64,000 nt of DNA, from positions 214,298-278,297 of the forward strand of contig NZ_KI421462.1 of the NCBI RefSeq assembly GCF_000472785.1, read 5' to 3'. The number at the start of each line of letters is the position of its first letter. Within the stretch, counting starts at the first letter, position 1. The position numbers were made by a program, and so were the translations under genes. Origin of the DNA: Mesorhizobium loti CJ3sym. Lineage in GTDB: Bacteria > Pseudomonadota > Alphaproteobacteria > Rhizobiales > Rhizobiaceae. Below are positions 36,216 to 44,881 of this stretch, one piece after another. The notes beneath the pieces were generated by a model. That model had not been told where the DNA came from. It was given only the letters and a program-made list of their open reading frames with translations, and did not search any database.

Positions 36216-37647
36216 CGAGCGTCTCCGGATACAGCTTGTCGAGGTCGCGATACTTTTCGATCCCGGACTCGCATTCCTTGCCCACCTGCAGCATCTGCTC
36301 GTTCAGCGCCTGCTGGGCCGCGGCAATTGATGAAGCAAGATCGCTATCCTTGATCTCACCATCGTTTTGGACAATGGGCTTGGTCTTTTGGAGTTTAAAG
36401 GGCTGGGAGAAGTGTTTTGGAGCGGGAGTTTTGCGCGCCCGAATGTTTGCTTCGCGGTATTTTGAAAGCAGCTGGTTGCAACTCCTCTCGAGCTGCTCTT
36501 GATGTTCATTGAACAGAGCCAAAAGCCGCGCACGGCTGGATAGGATTGCAGCGTGTTCTCTCCTACGGCTGCTTAGCCCCTTCAAGATGTCTTCGACCTT
36601 GGTATTGTGGTCGTCGCGCAATTCGATGAGGCGGTCTATGAGGTCGGCTTTGGTATCGGTGTAATCCTGCCGTCTCTCCCGGCGCCTTTTTTCCACGCCG
36701 GCATAACCTGGATATGGATCGAGAACGAACCAGCCGTCGATGAAGGCGATGATAGAAAAGAGCAGACCGACCAGGAAGAGCATCCACGATCTCACCTCCT
36801 CAAGCCCGAGCGGGTTATGGAGCATTCTCTGGACCGCAATGTTGCCAGCTCCGTCGGCGAGCGTTCCGCTGACCTCACGATAGTGCGCAAGCAGCAAGTT
36901 GATCCCGAGTGCAATAGCGGCATAGAGCAGGATGAAAACGGTTCCGACAAGCTTCCCTCCCCAAGACCGATGGGTCACCCAGCGCACGCAGAAGATGGCG
37001 AAAATCAACGCGGACACGATATTCACGAAGGAAAAGGCGAATGCTTCCGTGGCACCACCGAGGAAGCCTTGGTCGTTGCCCTTGGCCAGAAAGGATCCGT
37101 TGAGATACGTCTCGACCAGCAGGAGGAAAATAAGGAGTGCCACCCTGAAAAGATGGGCTGTTCCTTGCTGCAGCCTGGCAACGCGTTCCAAGCGGTGGTT
37201 CTTGCGGAAGCTGGAAAGCTCCGTGGTTGCCTCGTGAAGGTCGGTTCGCTTGGCGTGAAGGGTATCCAAACCGACCGCTATTTCTCCCTTGAAGTCGGAC
37301 AGGCTTGAAGTATTGGCTTGCTGAAGGAGGCCGAACTGCTCCTCAAGGCCCAGGTTCGCAACGCGGCCGGAGAAGAGGTGAAGCTGATCCTCAAGGATCT
37401 GGTGGGCCGCCTTTTTCTCGTCCTGCACCCTTTCGACGATGGAATGTTCGACCTCGTCGAGGGCCTTGGACGAGGACGATGGCTGGTCTTTTTCGCCATG
37501 CGCCGTTCCCTGATCGTCGAGGTCCATATCCCGGGCAATCTTGTCGACGTTGAGACTCGGGAAAATGTCTGCCCCCACCCTATAGTCGTGGTTCGCTTCC
37601 ATTATCCGATTGCGCAGCTTCTCGAGCGCTTCAAACCTCGCAACCAA
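36202..37647 (-). CDS. Multi-pass membrane protein with coiled coils, first gene of the operon
   Basis: About 481 residues from the TTG at 37647, which is preceded by AGGGG; the frame is open to 37719, but those codons overlap a GC palindrome (gcgcgcttcagcgcgc) and are probably not translated. An N-terminal helical part with a coiled coil (residues ~65-165) is followed by about five to six membrane helices (AHLFRVALLIFLLLVETYL; AFSFVNIVSALIFAIFCV; LVGTVFILLYAAIALGINLLL; SWMLFLVGLLFSIIAFIDGWFVL) and a long helical C-terminus (RDDHNTKVEDILKGLSSRRREHAA). No family recognised. It overlaps the VWA-like gene by 14 bases. Confidence 0.7.
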   Translation of the reverse strand: MVARFEALEKLRNRIMEANHDYRVGADIFPSLNVDKIARDMDLDDQGTAHGEKDQPSSSSKALDEVEHSIVERVQDEKKAAHQILEDQLHLFSGRVANLGLEEQFGLLQQANTSSLSDFKGEIAVGLDTLHAKRTDLHEATTELSSFRKNHRLERVARLQQGTAHLFRVALLIFLLLVETYLNGSFLAKGNDQGFLGGATEAFAFSFVNIVSALIFAIFCVRWVTHRSWGGKLVGTVFILLYAAIALGINLLLAHYREVSGTLADGAGNIAVQRMLHNPLGLEEVRSWMLFLVGLLFSIIAFIDGWFVLDPYPGYAGVEKRRRERRQDYTDTKADLIDRLIELRDDHNTKVEDILKGLSSRRREHAAILSSRARLLALFNEHQEQLERSCNQLLSKYREANIRARKTPAPKHFSQPFKLQKTKPIVQNDGEIKDSDLASSIAAAQQALNEQMLQVGKECESGIEKYRDLDKLYPETLDGQA

Positions 37648-38055
37648 CGTCTTTACCCCTACGATCCAACCCTGGAAAACACATGCTTGCGGCACGCCGC
37701 GCGCTTCAGCGCGCAGCAATCCCGCAATCGGCGTCTGTCATATCCGGCTTGCCCCACCCAGCAGAATGCAAAAAACCCATTCTGAATGTGCTCGATAGTA
37801 CATCGACGCGCTGCGTGCAAACTAAAGTAGTGGTTCGGTCCCCGGAGCGATTCCTTGCAACCAGCGCGGGCCGGCCATGGTCTTTCGCATCCGCGTACTT
37901 TGAGGCCGCTACCGTTTGCTCCAGAGAGTTATTGACACACTGTGTTAACGCGATCGATCAGCGCCCGGCCATACAGAAAGATTCTCAACCCTTGTCACCC
38001 GCCAAACCTAGACCAGCGCCAAATTTGATAGCATTCTAGTGATGGGGAGAATAGC
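37648..38055. other. Divergent promoter region between membrane operon and SNase gene
   Basis: About 400 bases between divergent genes, so promoters for both are expected here. A GC-rich palindrome lies at ~37697-37713. No gene recognised. Confidence 0.45.
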
Positions 38056-38883
38056 TTGGACAAATCTCGCTACAAAAATCGCTCGGGTCAGGGGCGCAAG
38101 GGCAATGGCGTGGGTCGATCACGCGCCTGGCGTCGCGCAAGCGTGCCGTTGAAACTGGTCTTTCTGACAGTGGCTGCCGCTACCGCCTTAGCCACGCAAT
38201 CAGCCATGCAGCACACCGACCGAATACCAGACATTGGCGTTTCGAACTGGTTCGGGTCGAAGCCGGAGCCGATCGCTGGCGTCGCGTCCGTTATCGATGG
38301 GGACACGATCGAAGTCCATGGCCAGCGGATCCGCTTTAACGGCATCGACGCGCCGGAGAGCAAGCAGTACTGCAGCGACGCCAAGGGATTCGACTATTCC
38401 TGCGGGCGCCGCTCAGCCGACGCACTGGACGCATTTCTAGCGGCCTCCAGGCCGGTGCACTGCACCTTCGTAACTTGGGACCGATATCACCGGTTTGTCG
38501 GTGATTGCCAGCGCGCGGATGGCGTCAGCGTCGCCTCCTGGATGGTCGAGCACGGCCAGGCTCTGGATTGGCCCCGCTACAGCCACGGGGCCTATTCAGC
38601 GCAGCAGGCGAAGGCGGAGGCCGCGAAGCTCGGTCTTTGGCTCGGAACGTTTCAGGCGCCCTGGGAATGGCGGGCTGTGCACGCCGGTGATGCGAGGCCG
38701 TCGAGCCAGCCACTCGGCATCAGCAGCCGCCCACAGGTAGCGCAAAGCTTTTCATGCCAACCGCGGCGGACATGCTCGCAAATCAGCTCTTGCGACGAAG
38801 CCCAATGGTATCTCAACAACTGTCCATGGGGCGGCAAGCTGGATCGCGATGGCGACGGAATTGCTTGCGAGACACTCTGTTGA
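38056..38883 (+). CDS. Exported thermonuclease (SNase) with C-terminal excalibur domain
   Basis: A 275-residue protein starting at TTG with GGGGAGA upstream. Basic N-terminus and one hydrophobic helix (residues ~32-52) for export or anchoring. The SNase domain shows VIDGDTIEVHGQRIRFNGIDAPE (Asp, Arg and Glu ligands), YHRFVGDC and the AKAEAAKLGLW end. The last 40 residues are an excalibur calcium-binding motif (DRDGDGIACE with paired Cys). It would degrade DNA/RNA outside the cytoplasm. Isolated gene, divergent from the membrane operon; a role in defence or nutrient use is open. Confidence 0.9.
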   Translation: MDKSRYKNRSGQGRKGNGVGRSRAWRRASVPLKLVFLTVAAATALATQSAMQHTDRIPDIGVSNWFGSKPEPIAGVASVIDGDTIEVHGQRIRFNGIDAPESKQYCSDAKGFDYSCGRRSADALDAFLAASRPVHCTFVTWDRYHRFVGDCQRADGVSVASWMVEHGQALDWPRYSHGAYSAQQAKAEAAKLGLWLGTFQAPWEWRAVHAGDARPSSQPLGISSRPQVAQSFSCQPRRTCSQISSCDEAQWYLNNCPWGGKLDRDGDGIACETLC

Positions 38884-38934
38884 TGGCGCTGGGCAAGATG
38901 CGGCTACAGTGCAAACGCCGTAGAGGCGGCGGGG

Positions 38935-39066
38935 ATGAGAGAGATGGTGTTCTTTGCAACAATCGGACTTCTTGTCATCGCCGTGAGCATCCCCATTGCC
39001 GCCATGTACGCCTGCGGACAGTTTGTCGGACAGAAACCGGCGGCATGTCCGTTTCCGAGTGGGTGA
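38935..39066 (+). CDS. Small membrane protein
   Basis: A 43-residue frame starting MREMVFFATIGLLVIAVSIP, one clear membrane helix, with Cys in MYACGQFVG and AACPF. GAGGCGG lies upstream of the ATG. It follows the SNase by 51 bases and overlaps another small membrane frame. No family known; real expression is uncertain. Confidence 0.45.
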   Translation: MREMVFFATIGLLVIAVSIPIAAMYACGQFVGQKPAACPFPSG

Positions 39067-39161
39067 TGCTGGCGTGGGTTGCCGGATCTGCCGTTACCGG
39101 CCAGGTCGCCTTGCTGGAATTGCTGAGCCGCAAGCCTCTTTCGTCGCCCGCAACTGACTGA
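39045..39161 (+). CDS. Second small membrane ORF, overlapping
   Basis: A 38-residue frame (MSVSEWVMLAWVAGSAVTG...) with one predicted helix, overlapping the previous small gene by 22 bases in another frame. No good ribosome site of its own, so it would depend on translational coupling. Confidence 0.35.
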   Translation: MSVSEWVMLAWVAGSAVTGQVALLELLSRKPLSSPATD

Positions 39162-39166
39162 CAGTT

Positions 39167-39832
39167 TCAATCCGCTGACTCTTGCTTGCCTTGGGTCGTG
39201 ATCGGTGAGGCCTCATGCCGTTGACCCATCGCCACAGCACGCCAGTGCATCGCGAGCGCAATAATGCCCGCGAGGGTTAGCGCGCCAAAGATTGTTGGCT
39301 CAAGGCCCGGCAGCACCGTCGCGCTGCCGATACACGGCTTGTCGAGCCCCTTGTCAAATTCAGTGCAGATACGAGCGGGATCGTTCAGCGTCCGGAGCTC
39401 CGACCAATCCCAAAGGCTGGCGCCTGGGTCCTTCTTGCCGTCGTTCAGCATTACCGTCGCGGAGAGAAACGTACACCAGAAATAGACCAGCGCGATCGCG
39501 GGCAGCACGGAGAAAACCACAATCATCGCGCCTTGATAGACGCGGCCTTCTCGCGAGCCCGTCTCGATCGCGTCGAAGCCGACAACCGGTATCCGCGCAT
39601 GCCAGTGCGAGCCGCCGCGTGGGGCATAGACGCGTCCAACAAGTGAGGTTAGTGCGAGCAAAATCGAACATATCGGGATTGCGATCATTACTGCAGGCAC
39701 CCTCGCCTTCATGACCAGCTTTGCACCGAAAATCTCTTCCCCGCCTTGCGCTACCACCCAAGAATTCAGGGTGTAGTAGAGAAGCAGCGCACTGAACACA
39801 AACCAAACCTTGCTAAGTTGCGATTGCGTCAT
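39167..39832 (-). CDS. Membrane protein of unknown function
   Basis: A 221-residue protein with about four helices (VWFVFSALLLYYTL; VPAVMIAIPICSILLALTSLV; GAMIVVFSVLPAIALVYFWC; IFGALTLAGIIALAMHW). The start at 39832 (MTQSQLSK) was chosen because AAGGGG precedes it; the frame extends 22 codons upstream. Two Cys lie in a loop (ARICTEF, KPCIGS). No family recognised. It lies convergent with the small genes and downstream of the lipoprotein gene's end. Confidence 0.7.
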   Translation of the reverse strand: MTQSQLSKVWFVFSALLLYYTLNSWVVAQGGEEIFGAKLVMKARVPAVMIAIPICSILLALTSLVGRVYAPRGGSHWHARIPVVGFDAIETGSREGRVYQGAMIVVFSVLPAIALVYFWCTFLSATVMLNDGKKDPGASLWDWSELRTLNDPARICTEFDKGLDKPCIGSATVLPGLEPTIFGALTLAGIIALAMHWRAVAMGQRHEASPITTQGKQESAD

Positions 39833-39940
39833 TTGCACCCCTTTTTCGTTTGGTGGGCCGTCCCTGGCCTTGGTCAGCGACAGCCTATTTGCACCCATGC
39901 ATCGTCAACTCGTGAGATTGCAACTCATTCGGCATACGGG

Positions 39941-41608
39941 CTATTGACCTACTAAATCAGCTGATAGCGCCATATCGAAATTCATTTTGAGGCGCGCACT
40001 GGCAATCAGATTTTTTGGCCCGACAGTGATATCGAGTAGTTCGATCGACGGCGTGTCAGCGGAAATCTTCAATCCCGGAACGTTGGTATTGTGAACGGCC
40101 TTCAAAATCTCATCGGACGCGTCGTTGAACTGCTTGTTGAGATCGACTCTCGAATGAGCCTCTAAATCTGCCAGGATCTGGGTTTCGAACAGGGATTGTG
40201 CAGCCTTCCAGAAAGCGTTGTCCAGGACGGTCGCGAAATGCAATTCGTTGATGGAGATCGCTGTTCCAGTTTTCTCGACGCGGGGTAGGCCTGAGAGGTA
40301 AACCCAGCCGGTCGTATTCAGGAACTCGCCCGGCAGCTTTGCCTGTACCTTCAAGCCCACCACGACAGAGCTGGCGCTAGGATAGAGGTCAACATCCTCG
40401 ACCTTCACATCGACGGCGCCGGCCGGTGTCTGCTGCTGAAAATCGCGACCCTTAAGGTTCTTTGACAGCTCGTCCAATAGCAATCCGTAGGGAGCAGCTG
40501 CTTGCACGGTGATATCGGCTTGACTTCGATCGGCTGATGTTTTGCCCAATGGCGGCAGAGACAGGGACTGTGTGGCAACTGGCTCTGCGGCAAGACTGGT
40601 CTTTGCTGCGACACGCACGGTCATCTTCATGCCTTGCGCTTCACCGACCAGGCCCGAAAAGCTCGCCGCTGTGGGGACGATGTTGAGATAGACGGGCGTG
40701 CTATCCGGGCGGTCGATCTTGATCGCAATGGCGTGCCATTGGGCCTCAACCTTTGACCGAAGCGCACCACAAGGCAGAGCTTTGGTGATGGCATCCTGTA
40801 TCTTGGCGCGGTGGTCATTGATCTGGCCGTTCAACACGTCAGCCAGTCCAAGATTGATTGGCCCTGCGCAGACCTCTGGGTGGCCTAGGCTCCCAAAATC
40901 AAAGCCGAGACAGTTTTTGCCCACGACTTCCACCGAAGCACTGCTCACCCATCTGCCGGTCGGGGTTCCCGTGAGCACGGGGCACCACTTATCGTTCATG
41001 TCGAGCTGCAGATCGACGCCGGGGACCAGCCGAGCCTCGAAGTTCTTTCCGGAAAGCGAAAGCAGTTTGGCAAGGTCGCCGCCTACGCCGGCCTGACCGC
41101 TGACAAACAGCGGCTGTTCGACGTGAACGCCATTGCCCGCCTGGGCCACGACAAGAGGGCCATCCGTTTTGATGTCAGCGTGCCAATGATATTCGGCGCA
41201 TTGGTTCGTAGTGCCAAGGCTCGGAGCGGTAATATCTGGTACTTCAGCGCAAATACGGACACCGATCCAACGGCACTCAGTATGATGTCCCACGTGTCCG
41301 GGATTAATATGAGGAATACCGACACATCCGATTTGACCATCTCCTTGCACTGGAACGGATTGCGGTATCTTCGATTGGGCTGCTTGCACTAGCGTCTCGT
41401 ACGGGATTTGCGCCAACAGCGTGAGAACGCTGTCCGACACGGGTGCCGGTGGCACATCGGCAGTGCCACCATGGGGTGGCGCCTGGAAGAGATTTTTTTC
41501 GCAGCCCGAAACGCCAACCAAAATGAGAAGGCCCGGAGCGAACCGACGAGCGGCGGCGGCAAAGTGAGCGACACGCAACTTCGTGTCCGGTCTGGTACGC
41601 GCTGTCAT
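39941..41608 (-). CDS. DUF4403-like lipoprotein
   Basis: A 555-residue protein with a lipoprotein signal (LLILVGVSGCEKN; Cys near residue 32) starting at an ATG with GGGGGAG upstream. The body has the repeated strand pattern of DUF4403, a family with a tubular lipid-binding-like fold: PIPYETLVQAAQSKIP-type start, NINLGLADVLN and a C-terminal LKISADTPSIELLDITV segment. Cys pairs (GCVGIPH, TECRW, RICAEV) suggest an oxidised periplasmic fold. Likely attached to the outer membrane. It is divergent from the protease-nuclease gene. Confidence 0.65.
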   Translation of the reverse strand: MTARTRPDTKLRVAHFAAAARRFAPGLLILVGVSGCEKNLFQAPPHGGTADVPPAPVSDSVLTLLAQIPYETLVQAAQSKIPQSVPVQGDGQIGCVGIPHINPGHVGHHTECRWIGVRICAEVPDITAPSLGTTNQCAEYHWHADIKTDGPLVVAQAGNGVHVEQPLFVSGQAGVGGDLAKLLSLSGKNFEARLVPGVDLQLDMNDKWCPVLTGTPTGRWVSSASVEVVGKNCLGFDFGSLGHPEVCAGPINLGLADVLNGQINDHRAKIQDAITKALPCGALRSKVEAQWHAIAIKIDRPDSTPVYLNIVPTAASFSGLVGEAQGMKMTVRVAAKTSLAAEPVATQSLSLPPLGKTSADRSQADITVQAAAPYGLLLDELSKNLKGRDFQQQTPAGAVDVKVEDVDLYPSASSVVVGLKVQAKLPGEFLNTTGWVYLSGLPRVEKTGTAISINELHFATVLDNAFWKAAQSLFETQILADLEAHSRVDLNKQFNDASDEILKAVHNTNVPGLKISADTPSIELLDITVGPKNLIASARLKMNFDMALSADLVGQ

Positions 41609-42031
41609 GGACATCTCCCCCAAGAATGCTCTGCACCCGTTGAAGCGGCGGCACTGAAAGTCACCGCTTTGTGATCTCTACGTGATCGAATGACCTTCAG
41701 GTCCCCCTATGCGCAGGCAGGCACCGAAGCTCCTGCCGCCAAAGACAGCCGAACAAGCGATCCCGCCATAGAACTCTATTCTTCACATTGACCGCACATT
41801 ACTCTTTGTTGCATAGTGACGTAAGAGGAGGTTTGGATTTTTTTAGAAATTTATAGAGGAAGAGCGAGTTCATAATGACCATCGTTTGCAAATCTGTTAG
41901 CCGCTTAAATATTAAATCGTTTGAACTATTCATCCGTTGAAGTTTAATCGTTTAACGTAGAATCTCTTAATCACTATCATCAAATAGAGTCCGCTAGACT
42001 TTCCCTATTTCCTTGGAGGAAGGAATCTCCC
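41609..42031. promoter_or_regulatory. AT-rich control region upstream of protease-nuclease gene
   Basis: Strikingly AT-rich compared with its surroundings (41790-42000). ATCGTTT occurs three times (41881, 41916, 41947) at about three helical turns. A 21-codon frame (41875-41940, MTIVCKSVSRLNIKSF...) preceded by GAGGAAG could be a leader peptide. The following gene has a strong GGAGG site just before its ATG. Regulation by a repressor or host factor such as H-NS-like proteins is inferred. Confidence 0.45.
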
Positions 42032-44116
42032 ATGGTTACGACTAATTTGTTCGACGAGCGCCGCCGCGCGGTAATGATTGCGGCTGCAAAACGATGGAAA
42101 GCGCAACCCCCAACGCCCGCGACGACGCAAGTGACGCCTTCGGAACAGGCGCGCTACGACGCTCGCCGTTCGAGCTTTGATCAGGCGAGTGAACTGAAGG
42201 CACAAGGCCGTCTTCCGGTGTTCGTCGAGCGGAAGATGGGGCCTACCCTTGACTGGTACACCTTGCCGCCAGACGATGCTGCCCGAGCCGCTGGCCGGCC
42301 GGTCGCCCGCATCGTGGCCAACGTCGATCCGAAGGTCGACCCGGTCGGGTTTGCGACCGGGTTCATGGTTTCACCTAACGTTCTTCTGACAAACTGGCAT
42401 GTGTTTCCGGATCCCGGCTCGGTACGAGGAACCGGCGCAAATTTTCTTCATGATGAGACGGCATCAGGTGTCGCCCGCGGCATCATTTTCGAGTTTGATC
42501 CGGACGCCCTTTTCTTCTCGGCGGAGGATCTCGATTTCGCGCTCGTCGCGGTGAAGCCGAAGGCAATCACCGGCGAGCTTCTCTCCTCTGTCAACTTCCT
42601 GGCGATCAACGGATCGCGGTCAAAGATCCTGCCCGGAATGCCTATCCGGATGATCGAATATCCTGATGGCGGGCCAAAACGCTATGCGATGGAGAATTGC
42701 CGGCTGCTCGAGCTGCGGGAGGACGGTTTCCTCCGGTACGAGACCGACACCGAGGAAGGATCGTCGGGCTCGGCCTGCTATTCGGAAATGTGGGAGGTCG
42801 TCGGTTTGCACCACGCCTCCATTCCAAAAATGCGTGGCAATACTATTCTCAATAAGGACGGTTCGGCATGGTCACCTGGCCAGCCGGATGACGGGATAGA
42901 CTGGATCGCGAATGAGGGTGTGCGCATAAGTGCGTTGGTAAAGGCCTTCGGCGGGCTTGTACCGACCACGCCCGCCTCCAAGCATCTTTTGGACGAATTG
43001 CTGGCCAACACGACCGATCCTACCGATGAGGTCGCGAAGCTAGCGACGCCTCGCGCGCCAGAAGCCCTTAGTCCTGTGTTACCTGATCCCTCCAAAATTT
43101 TCGCAAACACGAAAGGAAACGTGATGGGCGGCGTTACCATGAATTTTTCCGGACCAGTGACGATTTTCGTTGGTAGCGGTGTGCCGGCATCACAGCTTCC
43201 ACAGGCGACGGCCGCAGTCGCGACAGACGAGGCGCTCGAGAAAGCACTGCGCTTCGACCCCAATTACGACGATCGAGAAGGCTACAACCCTGACTTTCTC
43301 GAAAACGATATCACCGTGCCGCTGCCTCGCATTTCGCAGGAGCGGGACCAGGAGATGTATAAGGAGAATGGCCAGATCGTCGTGCTCAAGTACCATCACT
43401 TCAGCCTGGCGATGAACGCTTCCCGGCGCATGCAGATGTGGTCGGCGGTGAATGTCGATTACGATGCATCGAAAAGGACCTCCAGCGGCCGCGCCTTCTT
43501 CGGTCAAGATCGTTGGGTGTTTGACCCGCGAATTCCCCAGAAATACCAGTTGGGCGATCCCGACATCTACGCGCCCGCCAAACAGATCGACCGGGGTCAT
43601 ATCGTGCGTAGGGAAGACAATGCCTGGGGTGATGCGCCGACGGAAATCGAGTTTGCCAATTCCGACACGTTTCACTTCTCAAATTGCACGCCGCAGCACG
43701 CGGCCTTCAATCGCTCCCAACCGGGAAAGCAATGGCCGGGAGTTCAAGGCTTGTGGGGCGGTTTCGAAAACCACATTCAACGCGACTTGCAATCAGGTGA
43801 CACGCGCGCCTGCATCATAGCGGGTCCGATCTTGCACCCGAACGATCCATCCGAAGATTTCGGGACCGGCCCGGTGCAGTATCCTCTTGTCTTTTGGAAA
43901 GTGGTTGCGGTCTCGACGCGCGATACCAATGGGCGCCGGTCGCTACGCACCTACGGCTTCAGGCTTTCCCAAAAGGATGTCGTCGACCGGTTCGGAGTGG
44001 AATTCGCGCCCGGCGAGTATGCACGCTATCAAGTCGCCCTGTCAGCCATAAGCGATGAGGCCGGCGTTATTTTTGACGATGTTCTCTTGCGCGCCGATAC
44101 CCACGCCGACGCGTAA
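42032..44116 (+). CDS. Trypsin-like protease fused to DNA/RNA non-specific endonuclease (NUC)
   Basis: A 694-residue two-enzyme fusion. The N-terminal half is a trypsin-like serine protease: His in LLTNWHVF near residue 122, Asp in DLDFALVAV near 167 and Ser in EEGSSGSACY near 245. The C-terminal half is a NUC (endonuclease G-type) domain with AKQIDRGHIVRRED near residue 520 and N in FHFSNCTPQHAAF, the metal-binding Asn. No export signal is visible, so it probably stays in the cytoplasm, where a free nuclease would be toxic. Protease-linked activation of the nuclease, as in abortive infection effectors, is a plausible inference. Confidence 0.9.
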   Translation: MVTTNLFDERRRAVMIAAAKRWKAQPPTPATTQVTPSEQARYDARRSSFDQASELKAQGRLPVFVERKMGPTLDWYTLPPDDAARAAGRPVARIVANVDPKVDPVGFATGFMVSPNVLLTNWHVFPDPGSVRGTGANFLHDETASGVARGIIFEFDPDALFFSAEDLDFALVAVKPKAITGELLSSVNFLAINGSRSKILPGMPIRMIEYPDGGPKRYAMENCRLLELREDGFLRYETDTEEGSSGSACYSEMWEVVGLHHASIPKMRGNTILNKDGSAWSPGQPDDGIDWIANEGVRISALVKAFGGLVPTTPASKHLLDELLANTTDPTDEVAKLATPRAPEALSPVLPDPSKIFANTKGNVMGGVTMNFSGPVTIFVGSGVPASQLPQATAAVATDEALEKALRFDPNYDDREGYNPDFLENDITVPLPRISQERDQEMYKENGQIVVLKYHHFSLAMNASRRMQMWSAVNVDYDASKRTSSGRAFFGQDRWVFDPRIPQKYQLGDPDIYAPAKQIDRGHIVRREDNAWGDAPTEIEFANSDTFHFSNCTPQHAAFNRSQPGKQWPGVQGLWGGFENHIQRDLQSGDTRACIIAGPILHPNDPSEDFGTGPVQYPLVFWKVVAVSTRDTNGRRSLRTYGFRLSQKDVVDRFGVEFAPGEYARYQVALSAISDEAGVIFDDVLLRADTHADA

Positions 44117-44344
44117 CGTGACACTCGGCGTGGCAACGATGGCCAGCCGTCGCATGCTGTAGACGCTTCGGTCCAGAAGGCCGCCGCTCACGCGGCGGCT
44201 GCTTCGGAGGCGCTGAAGCGCAACAGATAGTCTACGGCGCGTTGCGCGTGCGCGGCGGCGGCGGCGAAGATCGCTCGTTTATCGTCCTTCAGCGCGGCCG
44301 ACTTCGACGCCCTCGCCTTCGAGCTCGACATCGGCAAATGGGAG

Positions 44345-44881
44345 ATGAATCGCACGCACTGGGCGATCAAGGACGTCAACCTGCCGAAAGAACTGCACGC
44401 TGCGCGGGGCATTGCCTTGCCCTCGTGGACGCGGCAGGCCAGCCGCGCCGTCGACATCACCCAGCACCATTTCGATGTTGGTCTCTCGTTTCCCGGCGAA
44501 GCCCGCGGGCTGGTCGAGCAGGTGGCCCGCGAGCTCGAGGCGAGTCTCGGCCCCAACGCCTATTTCTACGACAACAACTACGTCTCCCAGCTTGCCCGGC
44601 CATCGCTCGACACCCTGCTGCAGGACATCTATCGCAACCGCTCCAAGCTCATCGTAGTCTTCATCGGCGCCGACTATCAGCGCAAGGACTGGTGCGGCGT
44701 CGAGTTCCGCGCGATCCGCGAAATCATCATGGCTCGGGACGAGCAGCGCGTCATGTACGTGCGCGTCGACGACGGCGCCGTCGATGGCGTGTTCCGCACC
44801 GACGGCTACGTCGACGCGCGACGCTTCAATCCCGCTGAGATCGCCCAGTTCATCACCGAGCGCCTCGCCCTCATCGCCTAA
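44345..44881 (+). CDS. TIR-domain protein
   Basis: 178 residues from the first ATG; the frame is open upstream to 44231 and reads like protein (FSAADFDALAFELDIGKWEM) yet has no ATG, GTG or TTG. The TIR fold begins at HHFDVGLSFPGEARG, with the SKLIVVFIGADYQRKDWCGVEFRAIREI segment containing the conserved Glu near residue 120 that catalyses NAD hydrolysis in active TIRs. No sensor domain is attached. It ends convergently with the XRE gene, overlapping by four bases. Possible defence effector; the 5' end may be truncated. Confidence 0.82.
   Translation: MNRTHWAIKDVNLPKELHAARGIALPSWTRQASRAVDITQHHFDVGLSFPGEARGLVEQVARELEASLGPNAYFYDNNYVSQLARPSLDTLLQDIYRNRSKLIVVFIGADYQRKDWCGVEFRAIREIIMARDEQRVMYVRVDDGAVDGVFRTDGYVDARRFNPAEIAQFITERLALIA

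Noticed and set aside
33103..37719. Calling the membrane operon a standard Zorya system
   Set aside because: No ZorC, ZorD, ZorE or other recognised Zorya partner; the two extra genes differ and the MotA-like protein is shorter.
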